Below, piece by piece: positions 8,906 through 17,150 of a DNA stretch of 64,000 nt (its first letter is position 1; every line of letters starts with the position of its first letter). The DNA is taken from contig NZ_PJMX01000001.1 of the NCBI RefSeq assembly GCF_002846415.1, positions 7,688,001 through 7,752,000 of the forward strand, in the 5' to 3' direction. The DNA is from Streptomyces sp. TLI_146 (GTDB lineage: Bacteria > Actinomycetota > Actinomycetes > Streptomycetales > Streptomycetaceae). The notes under the pieces are model-generated. The model was not told the origin of the DNA, made no database searches, and saw nothing but the letters and a program-made list of their open reading frames with translations. The position numbers and the translations under genes are program-made.

Positions 8906-10440
8906 GCGCTTCCCCCGACCTGCTGCGCGTCGAAGGCATACGCAAGGCCTTCCCCGGCGTGGTCGCGCTCGACGGCGTCGACTTCGAGCTGCGCCGCGGC
9001 GAGGTGCACGTCCTGCTCGGCGAGAACGGCGCGGGCAAGAGCACCTTGATCAAGATGCTCTCCGGCGCCCACCGCCCCGACAGCGGCCGCATCCTCGTCG
9101 ACGGGCGCGAAGTGCGCGTCCACGGCGCCCAGGACGCCGAACGCCTCGGCATCGCCACCATCCACCAGGAGTTCAACCTCGTCCCCGACCTCACGGTCGC
9201 CGAGAACATCTTCCTCGGCCGTCAGCCGCGCCGCTTCGGGCTGATCGACCGCAAGCGGATGGAGGCGGACGCCGCCGTGCTCCTGGAGCGGGTCGGCGTG
9301 GATGTCGCTCCCCACGCGCGCGTACGTGAACTGGGCATCGCCCGGCTCCAGATGGTCGAGATCGCCAAGGCGCTCAGCCTCGACGCGCGCGTGCTCGTCA
9401 TGGACGAGCCGACCGCCGTCCTCACCTCCGAGGAGGTCGACAAGCTCTTCACCATCGTCCGCTCGCTGCGGGCGGACGGGGTGGGCGTCGTCTTCATCAC
9501 CCACCACCTCGAAGAGATCGCCGCCCTCGGCGACCGCGTCACCGTGCTGCGCGACGGAAAGAGCGTCGGCCGGGTACCGGCCTCCACCCCCGAGGACGAA
9601 CTCGTCCGGCTGATGGTGGGACGCGGCATCGACCAGCAGTACCCCCGCGAACGCCCGGATGTCGGTGCCCCGTTGCTGTCGGTGCGCGGCCTCACCCGCC
9701 ACGGCGTCTTCCACGACGTCGGCTTCGAGGTGCGCGCCGGTGAGGTCGTCGGCCTCGCGGGGCTGGTCGGCGCGGGCCGCACCGAGGTCGCCCGCGCGGT
9801 CTTCGGCGCCGACCGCTACGACAGCGGAACCGTGGAGGTGCAGGGCGCACGCCTGCCCCGGCACGACGTGAACGCCGCCATGGGCGCCGGGATCGGCCTC
9901 GTCCCCGAGGACCGCAAGGGCCAGGGGCTCCTGCTGGACGCCTCCGTACAGGAGAACCTCGGCCTGGTCACCCTGCGTTCGGCCACCCGCGCCGGGCTCG
10001 TGGACCGCGAGGGACAGCGGGTGGCCGCCGCACGGATCGCCGAGCAGCTGGGCGTACGGATGGCCGGACTCGGCCAGCAGGTGCGCACCCTGTCCGGCGG
10101 CAACCAGCAGAAGGTCGTGATGGGCAAATGGCTGCTGGCCGAGACGAAGGTGCTCATCCTGGACGAGCCGACCCGTGGCATCGACGTCGGCGCCAAGGTC
10201 GAGATCTACCAGCTCATCAACGAACTGACCGCCTCCGGGCACGCCGTCCTGATGATCTCCAGCGATCTGCCGGAGGTGCTCGGCATGAGTGACCGGGTGC
10301 TGGTCATGGCCCAGGGACGGATCGCCGGTGAACTCCCGGCACACCGGGCGACCCAGGAAGCGGTCATGGAACTCGCCGTCGGCGCCGCCCCCGCGGCCGC
10401 CCCGGCACCGCACGAAGAGGAGGGCTCCCGTGGCCACTGA
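8902..10440 (+). CDS. rbsA: Ribose-type ABC transporter ATP-binding protein, two fused nucleotide-binding domains
   Basis: 512 residues with the duplicated ATPase architecture of RbsA/MglA/XylG. The first domain has Walker A GENGAGKST (about residues 40-48) and Walker B VLVMDEPTA; the second has a degenerate P-loop (LAGLVGAGRTEV) and the signature LSGGNQQKV (about residue 397) with LILDEPTRGID. The GTG start overlaps the regulator stop (GTGA, 8902-8905). It works on the cytoplasmic face with the permease-binding protein fusion encoded next. The C-terminus carries an Ala/Pro-rich tail not needed for catalysis. Confidence 0.93.
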   Translation: MSASPDLLRVEGIRKAFPGVVALDGVDFELRRGEVHVLLGENGAGKSTLIKMLSGAHRPDSGRILVDGREVRVHGAQDAERLGIATIHQEFNLVPDLTVAENIFLGRQPRRFGLIDRKRMEADAAVLLERVGVDVAPHARVRELGIARLQMVEIAKALSLDARVLVMDEPTAVLTSEEVDKLFTIVRSLRADGVGVVFITHHLEEIAALGDRVTVLRDGKSVGRVPASTPEDELVRLMVGRGIDQQYPRERPDVGAPLLSVRGLTRHGVFHDVGFEVRAGEVVGLAGLVGAGRTEVARAVFGADRYDSGTVEVQGARLPRHDVNAAMGAGIGLVPEDRKGQGLLLDASVQENLGLVTLRSATRAGLVDREGQRVAAARIAEQLGVRMAGLGQQVRTLSGGNQQKVVMGKWLLAETKVLILDEPTRGIDVGAKVEIYQLINELTASGHAVLMISSDLPEVLGMSDRVLVMAQGRIAGELPAHRATQEAVMELAVGAAPAAAPAPHEEEGSRGH

Positions 10441-12382
10441 CACGCTCCGGAACACCACGGGCGCGAGCGGCGCCCTCGCGGTCCGCCGGCTGCTGCTCGA
10501 CAACGGGGCGCTGAGCGCCCTGGTGGTCCTGGCGGTGGCGATGTCGCTGCTCTCCGGCGACTTCCTGACCACGCAGAACCTGCTCAACGTCGGCGTCCAG
10601 GCCGCCGTCACCGTGATCCTCGCCTTCGGCGTCACCTTCGTCATCGTCTCGGCCGGCATCGACCTCTCCGTCGGCTCGGTCGCCGCGCTCAGCGCGACCG
10701 TGCTCGCGTGGACGGCGACGAAGCAGGGCCTGCCGGTGTGGCTCGCGGTCGTCCTCGCCATCGGTACGGGACTGGCCTGCGGCGTCGTCAACGGCGCCCT
10801 CGTCTCGTACGGCAAACTCCCGCCGTTCATCGCCACCCTGGCCATGCTCTCGGTCGGCCGCGGACTCTCCCTGGTCATCTCGCAGGGCAGCCCGATCGCC
10901 TTCCCCGAGTCCGTCTCCAAGGTCGGCGACACCCTCGGCGGCCACCTGCCGGTCCCGGTGATCGTGATGGTCGTCATGGGCCTGCTCACCGCCCTGATCC
11001 TGTCCCGTACGTACATCGGGCGCTCCATGTACGCGATCGGCGGCAACGAGGAGGCGGCCCGGCTCTCCGGGCTTCGGGTCAAGCGGCAGAAGATCGCGAT
11101 CTACGCGCTCTCCGGCCTCTTCGCCGCCGTCGCGGGCATCGTGCTCGCCTCCCGGCTGGTCTCCGCGCAGCCGCAGGCCGCCCAGGGCTACGAGCTCGAC
11201 GCGATCGCGGCCGTCGTCATCGGCGGCGCAAGCCTGTCCGGCGGCGTCGGCAAGGCGTCCGGCACCCTCATCGGCGCGCTGATCCTCGCCGTGCTGCGCA
11301 ACGGCCTCAACCTGCTGTCGGTCTCCGCCTTCTGGCAGCAGGTCGTCATCGGTGTCGTCATCGCGCTCGCGGTGCTGCTCGACACGGCGCGCCGCCGCGC
11401 CGGGGCCGCACCGGGGGCGGCCGCGACGGGAGCGGGCGGCGGCTTCGGCGGCAGGCGGGGCGCGGCGAAACTCGCGGTCGCGGCCGTCGCGCTGGCTGCG
11501 GTCCTGGGCGCCCTGTCGTTCGTGAACACCGGCTCGTCCGGCGCGTCCACCAAGGTGGGCATGTCGCTCTCCACCCTCAACAACCCGTTCTTCGTGCAGA
11601 TGGCGGCCGGGGCCAAGGCGGAGGCGAAGGCGGCCGGAGTCGACCTCACGGTCACCGACGCCCAGAACGACGCCTCCCAACAGGCCAACCAGATCCAGAA
11701 CTTCACCGGCGCCGGGGTGAAGTCGATCATCGTCAACCCGGTCGACTCGGACGCCGTCGGGCCGTCCGTGCGCGGCGCCAACAAGGCGGACATCCCGGTG
11801 GTCGCCGCCGACCGGGGCGTCAACAAGGCCGAGACCGCCACCCTGGTCGCCTCCGACAACGTCGCGGGCGGCAGGCTCGCCGCCAAGACCCTCGCCGACA
11901 AGCTCGGCGGCAAGGGCAGCATCGTCGTCCTCCAGGGCACCGCGGGCACCTCCGCGAGCCGCGAGCGCGGCCAGGGCTTCGCCGAGGGCATCAAGGCGTA
12001 CCCCGGCATCACGGTCGTCGCCCGCCAGCCCGCCGACTTCGACCGCACCAAGGGCCTGGACGTCATGACCAACCTGCTCCAGTCGCACGCCGACGTCACC
12101 GGAGTCTTCGCCGAGAACGACGAGATGGCACTCGGCGCGATCAAGGCGCTGGGCGCCAAGGCGGGCACATCGGTCGCCGTGGTCGGCTTCGACGGTACGC
12201 CCGATGGCCTGAAGGCGGTCGCAGCGGGCACGCTGTACGCGTCGGTCGCGCAGCAGCCCGCCGAACTCGGCCGCATCGCCGTCCGCAACGCGGTACAAGC
12301 GGCCAATGGCGACGCGGTCCAGAGCACCGTGAAGGTCCCGGTCAAGGTCGTCACCCGGCAGAACGTCGCCGACTTCTCCTGA
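10430..12382 (+). CDS. rbsCB: Fused ribose-type ABC permease and substrate-binding protein
   Basis: 650 residues joining two usually separate proteins. Residues 1 to about 325 are an RbsC-type permease (GIDLSVGSVAALS, GGNEEAARLSGLRV, LDAIAAVVIGGASLSGGVG). A Gly/Ala-rich linker and an extra hydrophobic helix (AKLAVAAVALAAVLGAL, about 345-362) lead to an RbsB-type binding protein from about residue 376 (LSTLNNPFFVQMAAGAK, NPVDSDAV, GFAEGIKAYPGI, VVGFDGTPDGLKAV) that lacks its own lipobox. The extra helix would place the receptor outside the membrane. The GTG at 10430 overlaps the ATPase end by 11 bases behind GAGGAGGG. I infer a tethered receptor. Such fusions are known in actinomycete ribose operons. 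Confidence 0.92.
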   Translation: MATDTLRNTTGASGALAVRRLLLDNGALSALVVLAVAMSLLSGDFLTTQNLLNVGVQAAVTVILAFGVTFVIVSAGIDLSVGSVAALSATVLAWTATKQGLPVWLAVVLAIGTGLACGVVNGALVSYGKLPPFIATLAMLSVGRGLSLVISQGSPIAFPESVSKVGDTLGGHLPVPVIVMVVMGLLTALILSRTYIGRSMYAIGGNEEAARLSGLRVKRQKIAIYALSGLFAAVAGIVLASRLVSAQPQAAQGYELDAIAAVVIGGASLSGGVGKASGTLIGALILAVLRNGLNLLSVSAFWQQVVIGVVIALAVLLDTARRRAGAAPGAAATGAGGGFGGRRGAAKLAVAAVALAAVLGALSFVNTGSSGASTKVGMSLSTLNNPFFVQMAAGAKAEAKAAGVDLTVTDAQNDASQQANQIQNFTGAGVKSIIVNPVDSDAVGPSVRGANKADIPVVAADRGVNKAETATLVASDNVAGGRLAAKTLADKLGGKGSIVVLQGTAGTSASRERGQGFAEGIKAYPGITVVARQPADFDRTKGLDVMTNLLQSHADVTGVFAENDEMALGAIKALGAKAGTSVAVVGFDGTPDGLKAVAAGTLYASVAQQPAELGRIAVRNAVQAANGDAVQSTVKVPVKVVTRQNVADFS

Positions 12383-12434
12383 CGGTCCACCCGCCAGTCA
12401 GCCCCACCCGCCCCTCAGCGAAAGCAGGACAGGG

Positions 12435-13340
12435 ATGTACGACTACGACCTCCTGGTCGTCGGGTCCGCCAACGCCGACCTCGTCATCGGCGTCGACCGG
12501 CGGCCCGGTCCCGGCGAGACGGTCCTCGGCTCGGACCTGGCGGTCCACCCGGGCGGCAAGGGCGCCAACCAGGCAGTGGCCGCCGCCCGCCTGGGGGCGC
12601 GCGCCGCGCTCCTCGCGCGCGTGGGCGACGACGGGTACGGACGGCTGCTGCTCGACTCCCAGCGGGCGGCGGGCGTCGACACCGTCGGCATGCTCGTCGG
12701 CGGGGCGCCCACCGGGGTCGCGCTGATCACGGTGGACCCGTCGGGCGACAACAGCATCGTGGTCTCGCCCGGCGCCAACGCCCGCCTCACCCCCCAGGAC
12801 GTACGCGCCGCCGCCAGCCTCTTCCAGGCGTCGCGGGTGGTCTCCGCGCAGCTGGAGATCCCGTTGGAGACGGTGGTCGAGACGGTCCGCAGCCTCGCGT
12901 TCGACAGCCGGTTCGTCCTCAACCCGTCGCCGGCCGGGCCGCTGCCCGCCGAGGTCCTCGCGGCCTGCGACCCGCTGATCGTCAACGAGCACGAGGCACG
13001 CTTCCTGCTGGGCTCCTCGGCGGGCCCCGAACCCGAGGACTGGGCGCGGGCGCTGCTCCTGCGCGGTCCGCGCTCGGTGGTCATCACCCTGGGCGCGGCG
13101 GGCGCCCTGGTCGCGGCCGGCAGCACGAGCTCGTTCGTCCGCGTGGAGAGCCCACGGGTCGACGCGGTCGACACCACCGGCGCGGGCGACGCCTTCACCG
13201 CCGCCCTAGCGTGGCGGCTGAGCCTGCGCGAGAGCCTGGCGGAGGCCGCCGCCTTCGCCGCGCGGGTCGGCGCGGCCGCCGTCACCCGGCAGGGGGCGCA
13301 GGAGTCGTTCCCCACCGCCGAGGAGGTCTTCGCCCGGTGA
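12435..13340 (+). CDS. rbsK: Ribokinase
   Basis: 301 residues of the PfkB/ribokinase family: phosphorylates ribose to ribose 5-phosphate in the cytoplasm. Visible signatures are GSANADLVIGVDRRPGPGE at the N-terminus, the sugar-binding GGKGANQAVAAARLGA, and DTTGAGDAFTAALAW near residue 246 with the catalytic Asp (about 252). The length is normal for the family. It lies 52 bases after the transporter fusion with AGGACAGGG just before the ATG, and its stop overlaps the pyranase start, so it is translated in the rbs operon. Confidence 0.95.
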   Translation: MYDYDLLVVGSANADLVIGVDRRPGPGETVLGSDLAVHPGGKGANQAVAAARLGARAALLARVGDDGYGRLLLDSQRAAGVDTVGMLVGGAPTGVALITVDPSGDNSIVVSPGANARLTPQDVRAAASLFQASRVVSAQLEIPLETVVETVRSLAFDSRFVLNPSPAGPLPAEVLAACDPLIVNEHEARFLLGSSAGPEPEDWARALLLRGPRSVVITLGAAGALVAAGSTSSFVRVESPRVDAVDTTGAGDAFTAALAWRLSLRESLAEAAAFAARVGAAAVTRQGAQESFPTAEEVFAR

Positions 13341-13726
13341 AGAGGACCGGCATCCTCAACCGTCATCTGTCGGGCGCGCTGGCCGAGTTGGGGCACGGCG
13401 ACGGGGTCCTGGTGTGCGACGCGGGCATGCCCATCCCGCCCGGCCCGCGCGTGGTCGACCTGGCCTTCCGGGCCGGGGTGCCGTCGTTCGCCGAGGTCCT
13501 GGACGGACTCCTCGCCGAGCTGGTGGTGGAGGGCGCGACCGCCGCGCACGAGGTCCACGAGGCGAACCCGCCCACCGCGCGCCTGCTGGCCGCGCACTTC
13601 CCCCGCCTCGAACTGGTCGCGCACGACGAGCTGAAGGCGCGTTCGTCGGGGGCGCGGCTGGTGGTGCGGACGGGGGAGGCGCGGCCGTACGCGAATGTGC
13701 TGCTGAGGTGCGGAGTGTTCTTCTAG
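13337..13726 (+). CDS. rbsD: D-ribose pyranase
   Basis: 129 residues, the usual RbsD size. Interconverts the pyranose and furanose ring forms of ribose so that ribokinase receives its substrate. ILNRHLSGALAELGHGDGV contains the conserved His20, and CDAGMPIPPGPRVVDLAF and RTGEARPYANVLLRCGVFF are family hallmarks. The GTG start at 13337 overlaps the ribokinase stop (GTGA). It is the last gene of the operon; I see no strong terminator in the 150 bases that follow. Confidence 0.93.
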   Translation: MKRTGILNRHLSGALAELGHGDGVLVCDAGMPIPPGPRVVDLAFRAGVPSFAEVLDGLLAELVVEGATAAHEVHEANPPTARLLAAHFPRLELVAHDELKARSSGARLVVRTGEARPYANVLLRCGVFF

Positions 13727-13876
13727 GCGCCGGCTGCGCAGATCCCACATCGGTTATCGGCCATACGTGTACATATCCCGGAAGGCGCCCCCTCGCGCCC
13801 CTTACCGTGATCCCCGTGCGTCGACCGGCGCAGCACCACACGGCCCACGGGGGCCTCGGGCCAGGGAGTTGCGGGA

Positions 13877-14557
13877 ATGAATCGACGGTTGGGCACCCTC
13901 GCGGCGGTCGGCGCGCTGACCCTGGGCGCGACCGGCGCGGGCACGGCGGCGGCGTCGGCCCCCTCCTCGACCGGGTCCGGCCACACCACCGCGACGGCCG
14001 AGATCTTCGCCACCGACAACACGGCCACCATCACCGACCCCGCCGACCCCCGCCTCAAGGCGCGCCTGGTCCGCTTCGACCACGAGGTCCGCGAGGTCAT
14101 CCGCACCCAGGGCGCGAAGGCCGGGCGCTCGACGCTCCTGGACGGCGTCTTCTGGTCGTCCGACCTCAAGCAGGCGACGTACGAGCGCTCGCGCGAGTTC
14201 GACGTCAACCACGTCAGCGCGGCCGGGCTGCACCACATCGCGGACGTCATCCGCAAGCAGTACAAGCAGGAGTCCGTCCTGACGTTCCGCCACCTCCCGC
14301 GTACCTCGCCCGAGACCAACGCGGTCGACATCGAGGCGACCGGAGTGACCTCGCGCAAGCTGCACGACGCCCTCCTGGCGGACCCCGAGGCCCGCGACGA
14401 ACTCGGCGGCGGCTCGGTGACCGCCCGCGACGGCCGCCTCATCCTGATCGCCCCCGTCGCCGACCTCCCCCTCGCCAAGAAGTTCGTGGGCGAGCTGGGC
14501 GTGGACTGGAACAAGGCGCAGGTGCGGTACGGGGCCGAGGAGTTCGTCGGGGGGTAG
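13877..14557 (+). CDS. Exported protein of unknown function
   Basis: 226 residues with a clear Sec signal (NRRLGTLAAVGALTLGATGAG, cleavage near AAASA). The mature part has no motif I can name; it is charged, without transmembrane helices and with a single tryptophan-rich turn (LLDGVFWSSDLKQATYERSR). The ATG is preceded by GGGAG. Similar short exported proteins are common in Streptomyces and usually lack assigned function. It converges with the L,D-transpeptidase-like gene, sharing a hairpin. I can support expression-worthy coding and export only. Confidence 0.75.
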   Translation: MNRRLGTLAAVGALTLGATGAGTAAASAPSSTGSGHTTATAEIFATDNTATITDPADPRLKARLVRFDHEVREVIRTQGAKAGRSTLLDGVFWSSDLKQATYERSREFDVNHVSAAGLHHIADVIRKQYKQESVLTFRHLPRTSPETNAVDIEATGVTSRKLHDALLADPEARDELGGGSVTARDGRLILIAPVADLPLAKKFVGELGVDWNKAQVRYGAEEFVGG

Positions 14558-14564
14558 CGTGCCG

Positions 14565-14596
14565 GGGCCCTCGCCGACATCGGTCGACGAGGGCCC
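14565..14596. terminator. Shared terminator of two converging genes
   Basis: GGGCCCTCG (14565-14573) pairs with CGAGGGCCC (14588-14596); inside, CGAC (14575-14578) pairs with GTCG (14583-14586). It sits between the stop codons at 14557 and 14609 and can serve both strands. Confidence 0.75.
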
Positions 14597-14608
14597 GGGT
14601 CATACCGG

Positions 14609-15262
14609 TTACGAGACGTACAGCTTCCCGGGGTGCGGGTAGTTGGACCGGTAGCCGGCCAGATCACGGGCGTCGGACGGCTTGAGCTTTATGCAGCCGT
14701 TCGACTTGTAGTCGCTGTTGCCGTCCCAGCGGTAGGGCTCGGTGCTGCCCTGCTTGCCGTTGGGGAGCATCTCGCTGTGGACGAAGAGCGCGTCCCGGTT
14801 CGTTCCACCCGGCTTGCACCGGTGCTCGCCGACGTACCAGGCGAGGCCGTGGATGCCGTGCGGCCCGCCGTCCTTGTGGGCCTCGAACGAGCGGATCTTG
14901 TAGTCGCCGCTCGGCAGCACGCCCCTGTTCTTGAGGCACGAGTTCGTGCTGCCCGTCCCCGACCCGGCGCGCCAGGTCTTCACCGTGTACGTGCGGACCT
15001 TGTCAGGGTTGATCACCTGGACGTAGACCAGGCTCAGCCGGGAGTTGGAGGTGTCCTTGCGGTTGATCTTGAAGGAGAGGTAGGTGTAGCTGCGGGACGC
15101 GGCGGCCTTGGTGGTGGCACCGGTGGCCGACACGGCCGACTGCTGCTGCGGGGCCTTGGCGGGCGTCGGCGCGGCGTGCGCCGGCAGGACGCCGATCCCG
15201 GTGACGGCCATCGCGACGACGGCGCCGTACGCGAACTTGGACTTCCCCCGTACCGTGGTCAT
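14609..15262 (-). CDS. Exported YkuD-type L,D-transpeptidase-like protein
   Basis: 217 residues with a signal peptide (KFAYGAVVAMAVTGIGVLPAHA). The C-terminal half has the YkuD signature: His in LFVHSEMLPNG followed by SNGCIKLKPSDA with the nucleophile Cys190. Enzymes of this fold cross-link peptidoglycan through the third residues of stem peptides. The common motif is S/T-HGC; here it reads SNGC, so the His before Gly is replaced by Asn, which may alter activity. The ATG at 15262 with AAAGGA upstream is preferred over an in-frame start 29 codons earlier that lacks a site and precedes the signal peptide. Confidence 0.8.
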   Translation of the reverse strand: MTTVRGKSKFAYGAVVAMAVTGIGVLPAHAAPTPAKAPQQQSAVSATGATTKAAASRSYTYLSFKINRKDTSNSRLSLVYVQVINPDKVRTYTVKTWRAGSGTGSTNSCLKNRGVLPSGDYKIRSFEAHKDGGPHGIHGLAWYVGEHRCKPGGTNRDALFVHSEMLPNGKQGSTEPYRWDGNSDYKSNGCIKLKPSDARDLAGYRSNYPHPGKLYVS

Positions 15263-15349
15263 GGAATCGTTCCTTTCCTGAGTGGTCCCCGGAGGACTCA
15301 TGTCCTCGGTGTGCGGAACACCATAGGAACCACGGCCACCGCTCGGCAT

Positions 15350-16288
15350 TCACCGTGGGATTGAACCCATATGAACTTCGGTGGCAGCTCCGGAAGGCGG
15401 CTCATACCTGGGCGGTAGGCCGCTCGCGGTAGCCGGGGCATGCCCGGCGGGCGGCGCCGTGGGGTCCGCGCCGGCCAGGAACGCCGTGGCCTGTGCCTCG
15501 ATGTGGACGGCGCCCAGCGCTCCCGCCCAGCGGGCGATCTCGCGGGCCAGCGCCTCGGCGCCCGCCGTGTCGCCGGTGGTACGGGCGAGGACCGCGAGCA
15601 GCATCTGCTGCGAGAGCGTGCCCGGGACCAGACCGGCCCGCGCCCCCAACTCGGCGGCCCGCTCCCAGCGTTCGCGCGCCCGCACAGGGTCACCGGCGTC
15701 GTGGTCATGGTCGCCGAGGTGGCGCAGGGCCTCCCGGGCCAGGCGGTCGTCGCCGTGTCCGGCGGCTTTCAGGGCGGCCGCGTAATGCGCGGGCGCGGCG
15801 TCGCGCTCGGCGAACAGGTTGTCCGCGATCAGACCGAGGTACATCTCGGCCCACCCCGCCCGTACGGCATCCGGCGCCCGCTCGCGCAGCGACGCGGCCC
15901 GGCGTCGGACCTCGGCGAGCTCCTGCGCGTCCTTGCCCTCCGGTCCGAGCCGGAAGCTTCCGCCGACGAAGATCTGGCCCGCGTAGTCGTGCCGCAACCG
16001 CAGGAACGCCAGGTCCCAGCGGCCGTCGGCATCGAGGTCGGCGGCGACCTCCTCCGCGACGGCCAGCCGCTTCGCCGCCAGACCGGTCCCGCCGAACCAG
16101 TCGCTCTCCAGGGCGACTTCGACCGCCGCCAGGGCGATCCGCGCCCGGCTCTCCTCGTCCCTGGGCGCCGTCGCATCGAGGAGACCCGCCGCCCGGCGCC
16201 ACCGCCCGCCCCGTGCCAGCTCCAGCGCGGCCGCGATCACCTCGTCGACCGGGACCCGACTCCTCTTGTCCATCTCGGTGTTCGTCAT
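15350..16288 (-). CDS. Helical-repeat (TPR-like) protein divergent from a MarR regulator
   Basis: 312 residues, almost wholly alpha-helical and alanine-rich with TPR-like spacing (AAALELARGGRWRRAAGLLD, ARERWERAAELGARAGLV, LAREALRHLGDHDHDAGD). No signal peptide or membrane segment, so it is cytoplasmic. Function unknown; such proteins usually mediate protein contacts. The ATG at 16288 lacks a good ribosome site; a second ATG five codons later is possible. It is divergent from the MarR gene at 16379 with a symmetrical AT-rich operator candidate between them, so the MarR protein probably controls it. Confidence 0.7.
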   Translation of the reverse strand: MTNTEMDKRSRVPVDEVIAAALELARGGRWRRAAGLLDATAPRDEESRARIALAAVEVALESDWFGGTGLAAKRLAVAEEVAADLDADGRWDLAFLRLRHDYAGQIFVGGSFRLGPEGKDAQELAEVRRRAASLRERAPDAVRAGWAEMYLGLIADNLFAERDAAPAHYAAALKAAGHGDDRLAREALRHLGDHDHDAGDPVRARERWERAAELGARAGLVPGTLSQQMLLAVLARTTGDTAGAEALAREIARWAGALGAVHIEAQATAFLAGADPTAPPAGHAPATASGLPPRYEPPSGAATEVHMGSIPR

Positions 16289-16298
16289 GGCGAGGAAG

Positions 16299-16333
16299 GT
16301 AGTTATCCGAAAAACTATCCACAAGAAAACTAC
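16299..16333. promoter_or_regulatory. Operator candidate between the MarR and helical-repeat genes
   Basis: Three AACTA-type half-sites occur in 35 bases: GTAGTT at 16299-16304, AACTA at 16313-16317 and AACTAC at 16328-16333. The first two form TAGTT-N8-AACTA, and the outer two form GTAGTT-N23-AACTAC. The segment is strikingly AT-rich and lies in the 90-base divergent promoter region, as expected for MarR autoregulation. Confidence 0.65.
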
Positions 16334-16378
16334 TTGGGCGTAAAGCCGTGAAGCATCGAGACGGACGGAGGAATTGCC

Positions 16379-16885
16379 GTGCTGGAGGACTCGGCCGACC
16401 GGCAGGTGGCGCGCTGGGCGCGGGAGTTGGATCCGTACGACCCGGTGAAGGAGGCGATCGTGATGCGGCTGGCGATCCTGGGGCGGCACCTCGCCCGGAC
16501 CCGCCGGGAGACCCTGGACTCCGACGGGCTCAGGCACGGGGAGTTCAAGATGCTCCTGATGCTCCGCCGCCAGGGCCCGCCGTACACCACGAGCCCGTCC
16601 CGGCTGGCCGATCTCCTCGGCCTCACCCGGGGCGCGCTGTCGTCCCGGCTCGGGCCGCTGGAGCAGGCCGGGCTGCTCACCCGGACGACCGACGCGACCG
16701 ACCGCCGCCGCGTCCACGTACAGCTGACCGAGGCCGGGCACGAGGCGCTGCGGGGGCATCTCGACGCCGAGGGGCGGGGCGAGGACGCCCTGCTGTCGGT
16801 GCTCGACGACGAGGAGAGGCGCGCCCTCGCCGGTCTGCTGCGCAAGCTGGTCGTGGGCGTCGAGTCCGGGCCCGGGGCGGCCTGA
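16379..16885 (+). CDS. MarR-family transcriptional regulator
   Basis: 168 residues with the winged helix of the MarR family: FKMLLMLRRQGPPYTTSPSR, LADLLGLTRGALSSRLGPLE (recognition helix) and TTDATDRRRVHVQLTEAGHE (wing). N-terminal and C-terminal helices for dimerisation are present. The GTG at 16379 follows GGAGG by seven bases. Ligand unknown. By divergence and the symmetrical operator candidate it probably represses itself and the helical-repeat gene. Confidence 0.88.
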   Translation: MLEDSADRQVARWARELDPYDPVKEAIVMRLAILGRHLARTRRETLDSDGLRHGEFKMLLMLRRQGPPYTTSPSRLADLLGLTRGALSSRLGPLEQAGLLTRTTDATDRRRVHVQLTEAGHEALRGHLDAEGRGEDALLSVLDDEERRALAGLLRKLVVGVESGPGAA

Positions 16886-16987
16886 CGCGCCCCGTCACCC
16901 TGACCGAACCGGCCGGTCACGCCGTGTGACCACGTGCGCACCGCTCGCCCCGCCGCTCACAGTGCGGCCCTGGGGCCGCCGGATTGG

Positions 16988-17000
16988 CCACTTTAAGTGG
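16988..17000. promoter_or_regulatory. Perfect 13-base palindrome of unknown role
   Basis: CCACTTTAAGTGG has perfect 6-base arms around a central T. It lies in the 265-base gap between the convergent MarR and dioxygenase genes, where a promoter is not expected. A binding site for a regulator or a relic are both possible. Confidence 0.35.
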
Positions 17001-17052
17001 TCGCACAACCCGTGCATTTCGCGGAAGTACGGCGCAAGCTGGAATCGGAGCC

Positions 17053-17080
17053 GGGCCGTCTATCCCCGAGCAGACGGCCC
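17053..17080 (+). terminator. Terminator reading rightwards after the MarR gene
   Basis: GGGCCGTCT (17053-17061) and AGACGGCCC (17072-17080) pair perfectly over a 10-base loop and are followed by CGCTCTCTTT, a weak pyrimidine tract on the plus strand. Confidence 0.6.
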
Positions 17081-17090
17081 CGCTCTCTTT

Positions 17091-17123
17091 GGGGCGCCGC
17101 CGACCGCGGGAGGACGGCGCCCC
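17091..17123 (-). terminator. Terminator of the dioxygenase gene
   Basis: GGGGCGCCG (17091-17099) and CGGCGCCCC (17115-17123) pair perfectly over a 15-base loop, 27 bases beyond the stop of the leftward gene. Confidence 0.58.
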
Positions 17124-17150
17124 GAAAACGCGCCCGCGTACGGGCTCCGC

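Noticed and set aside
8155-11082. 975-codon open frame on the minus strand opposite the rbs genes
   Set aside because: High-GC shadow frame: low-complexity composition, no motif, and it covers well-supported genes on the other strand.
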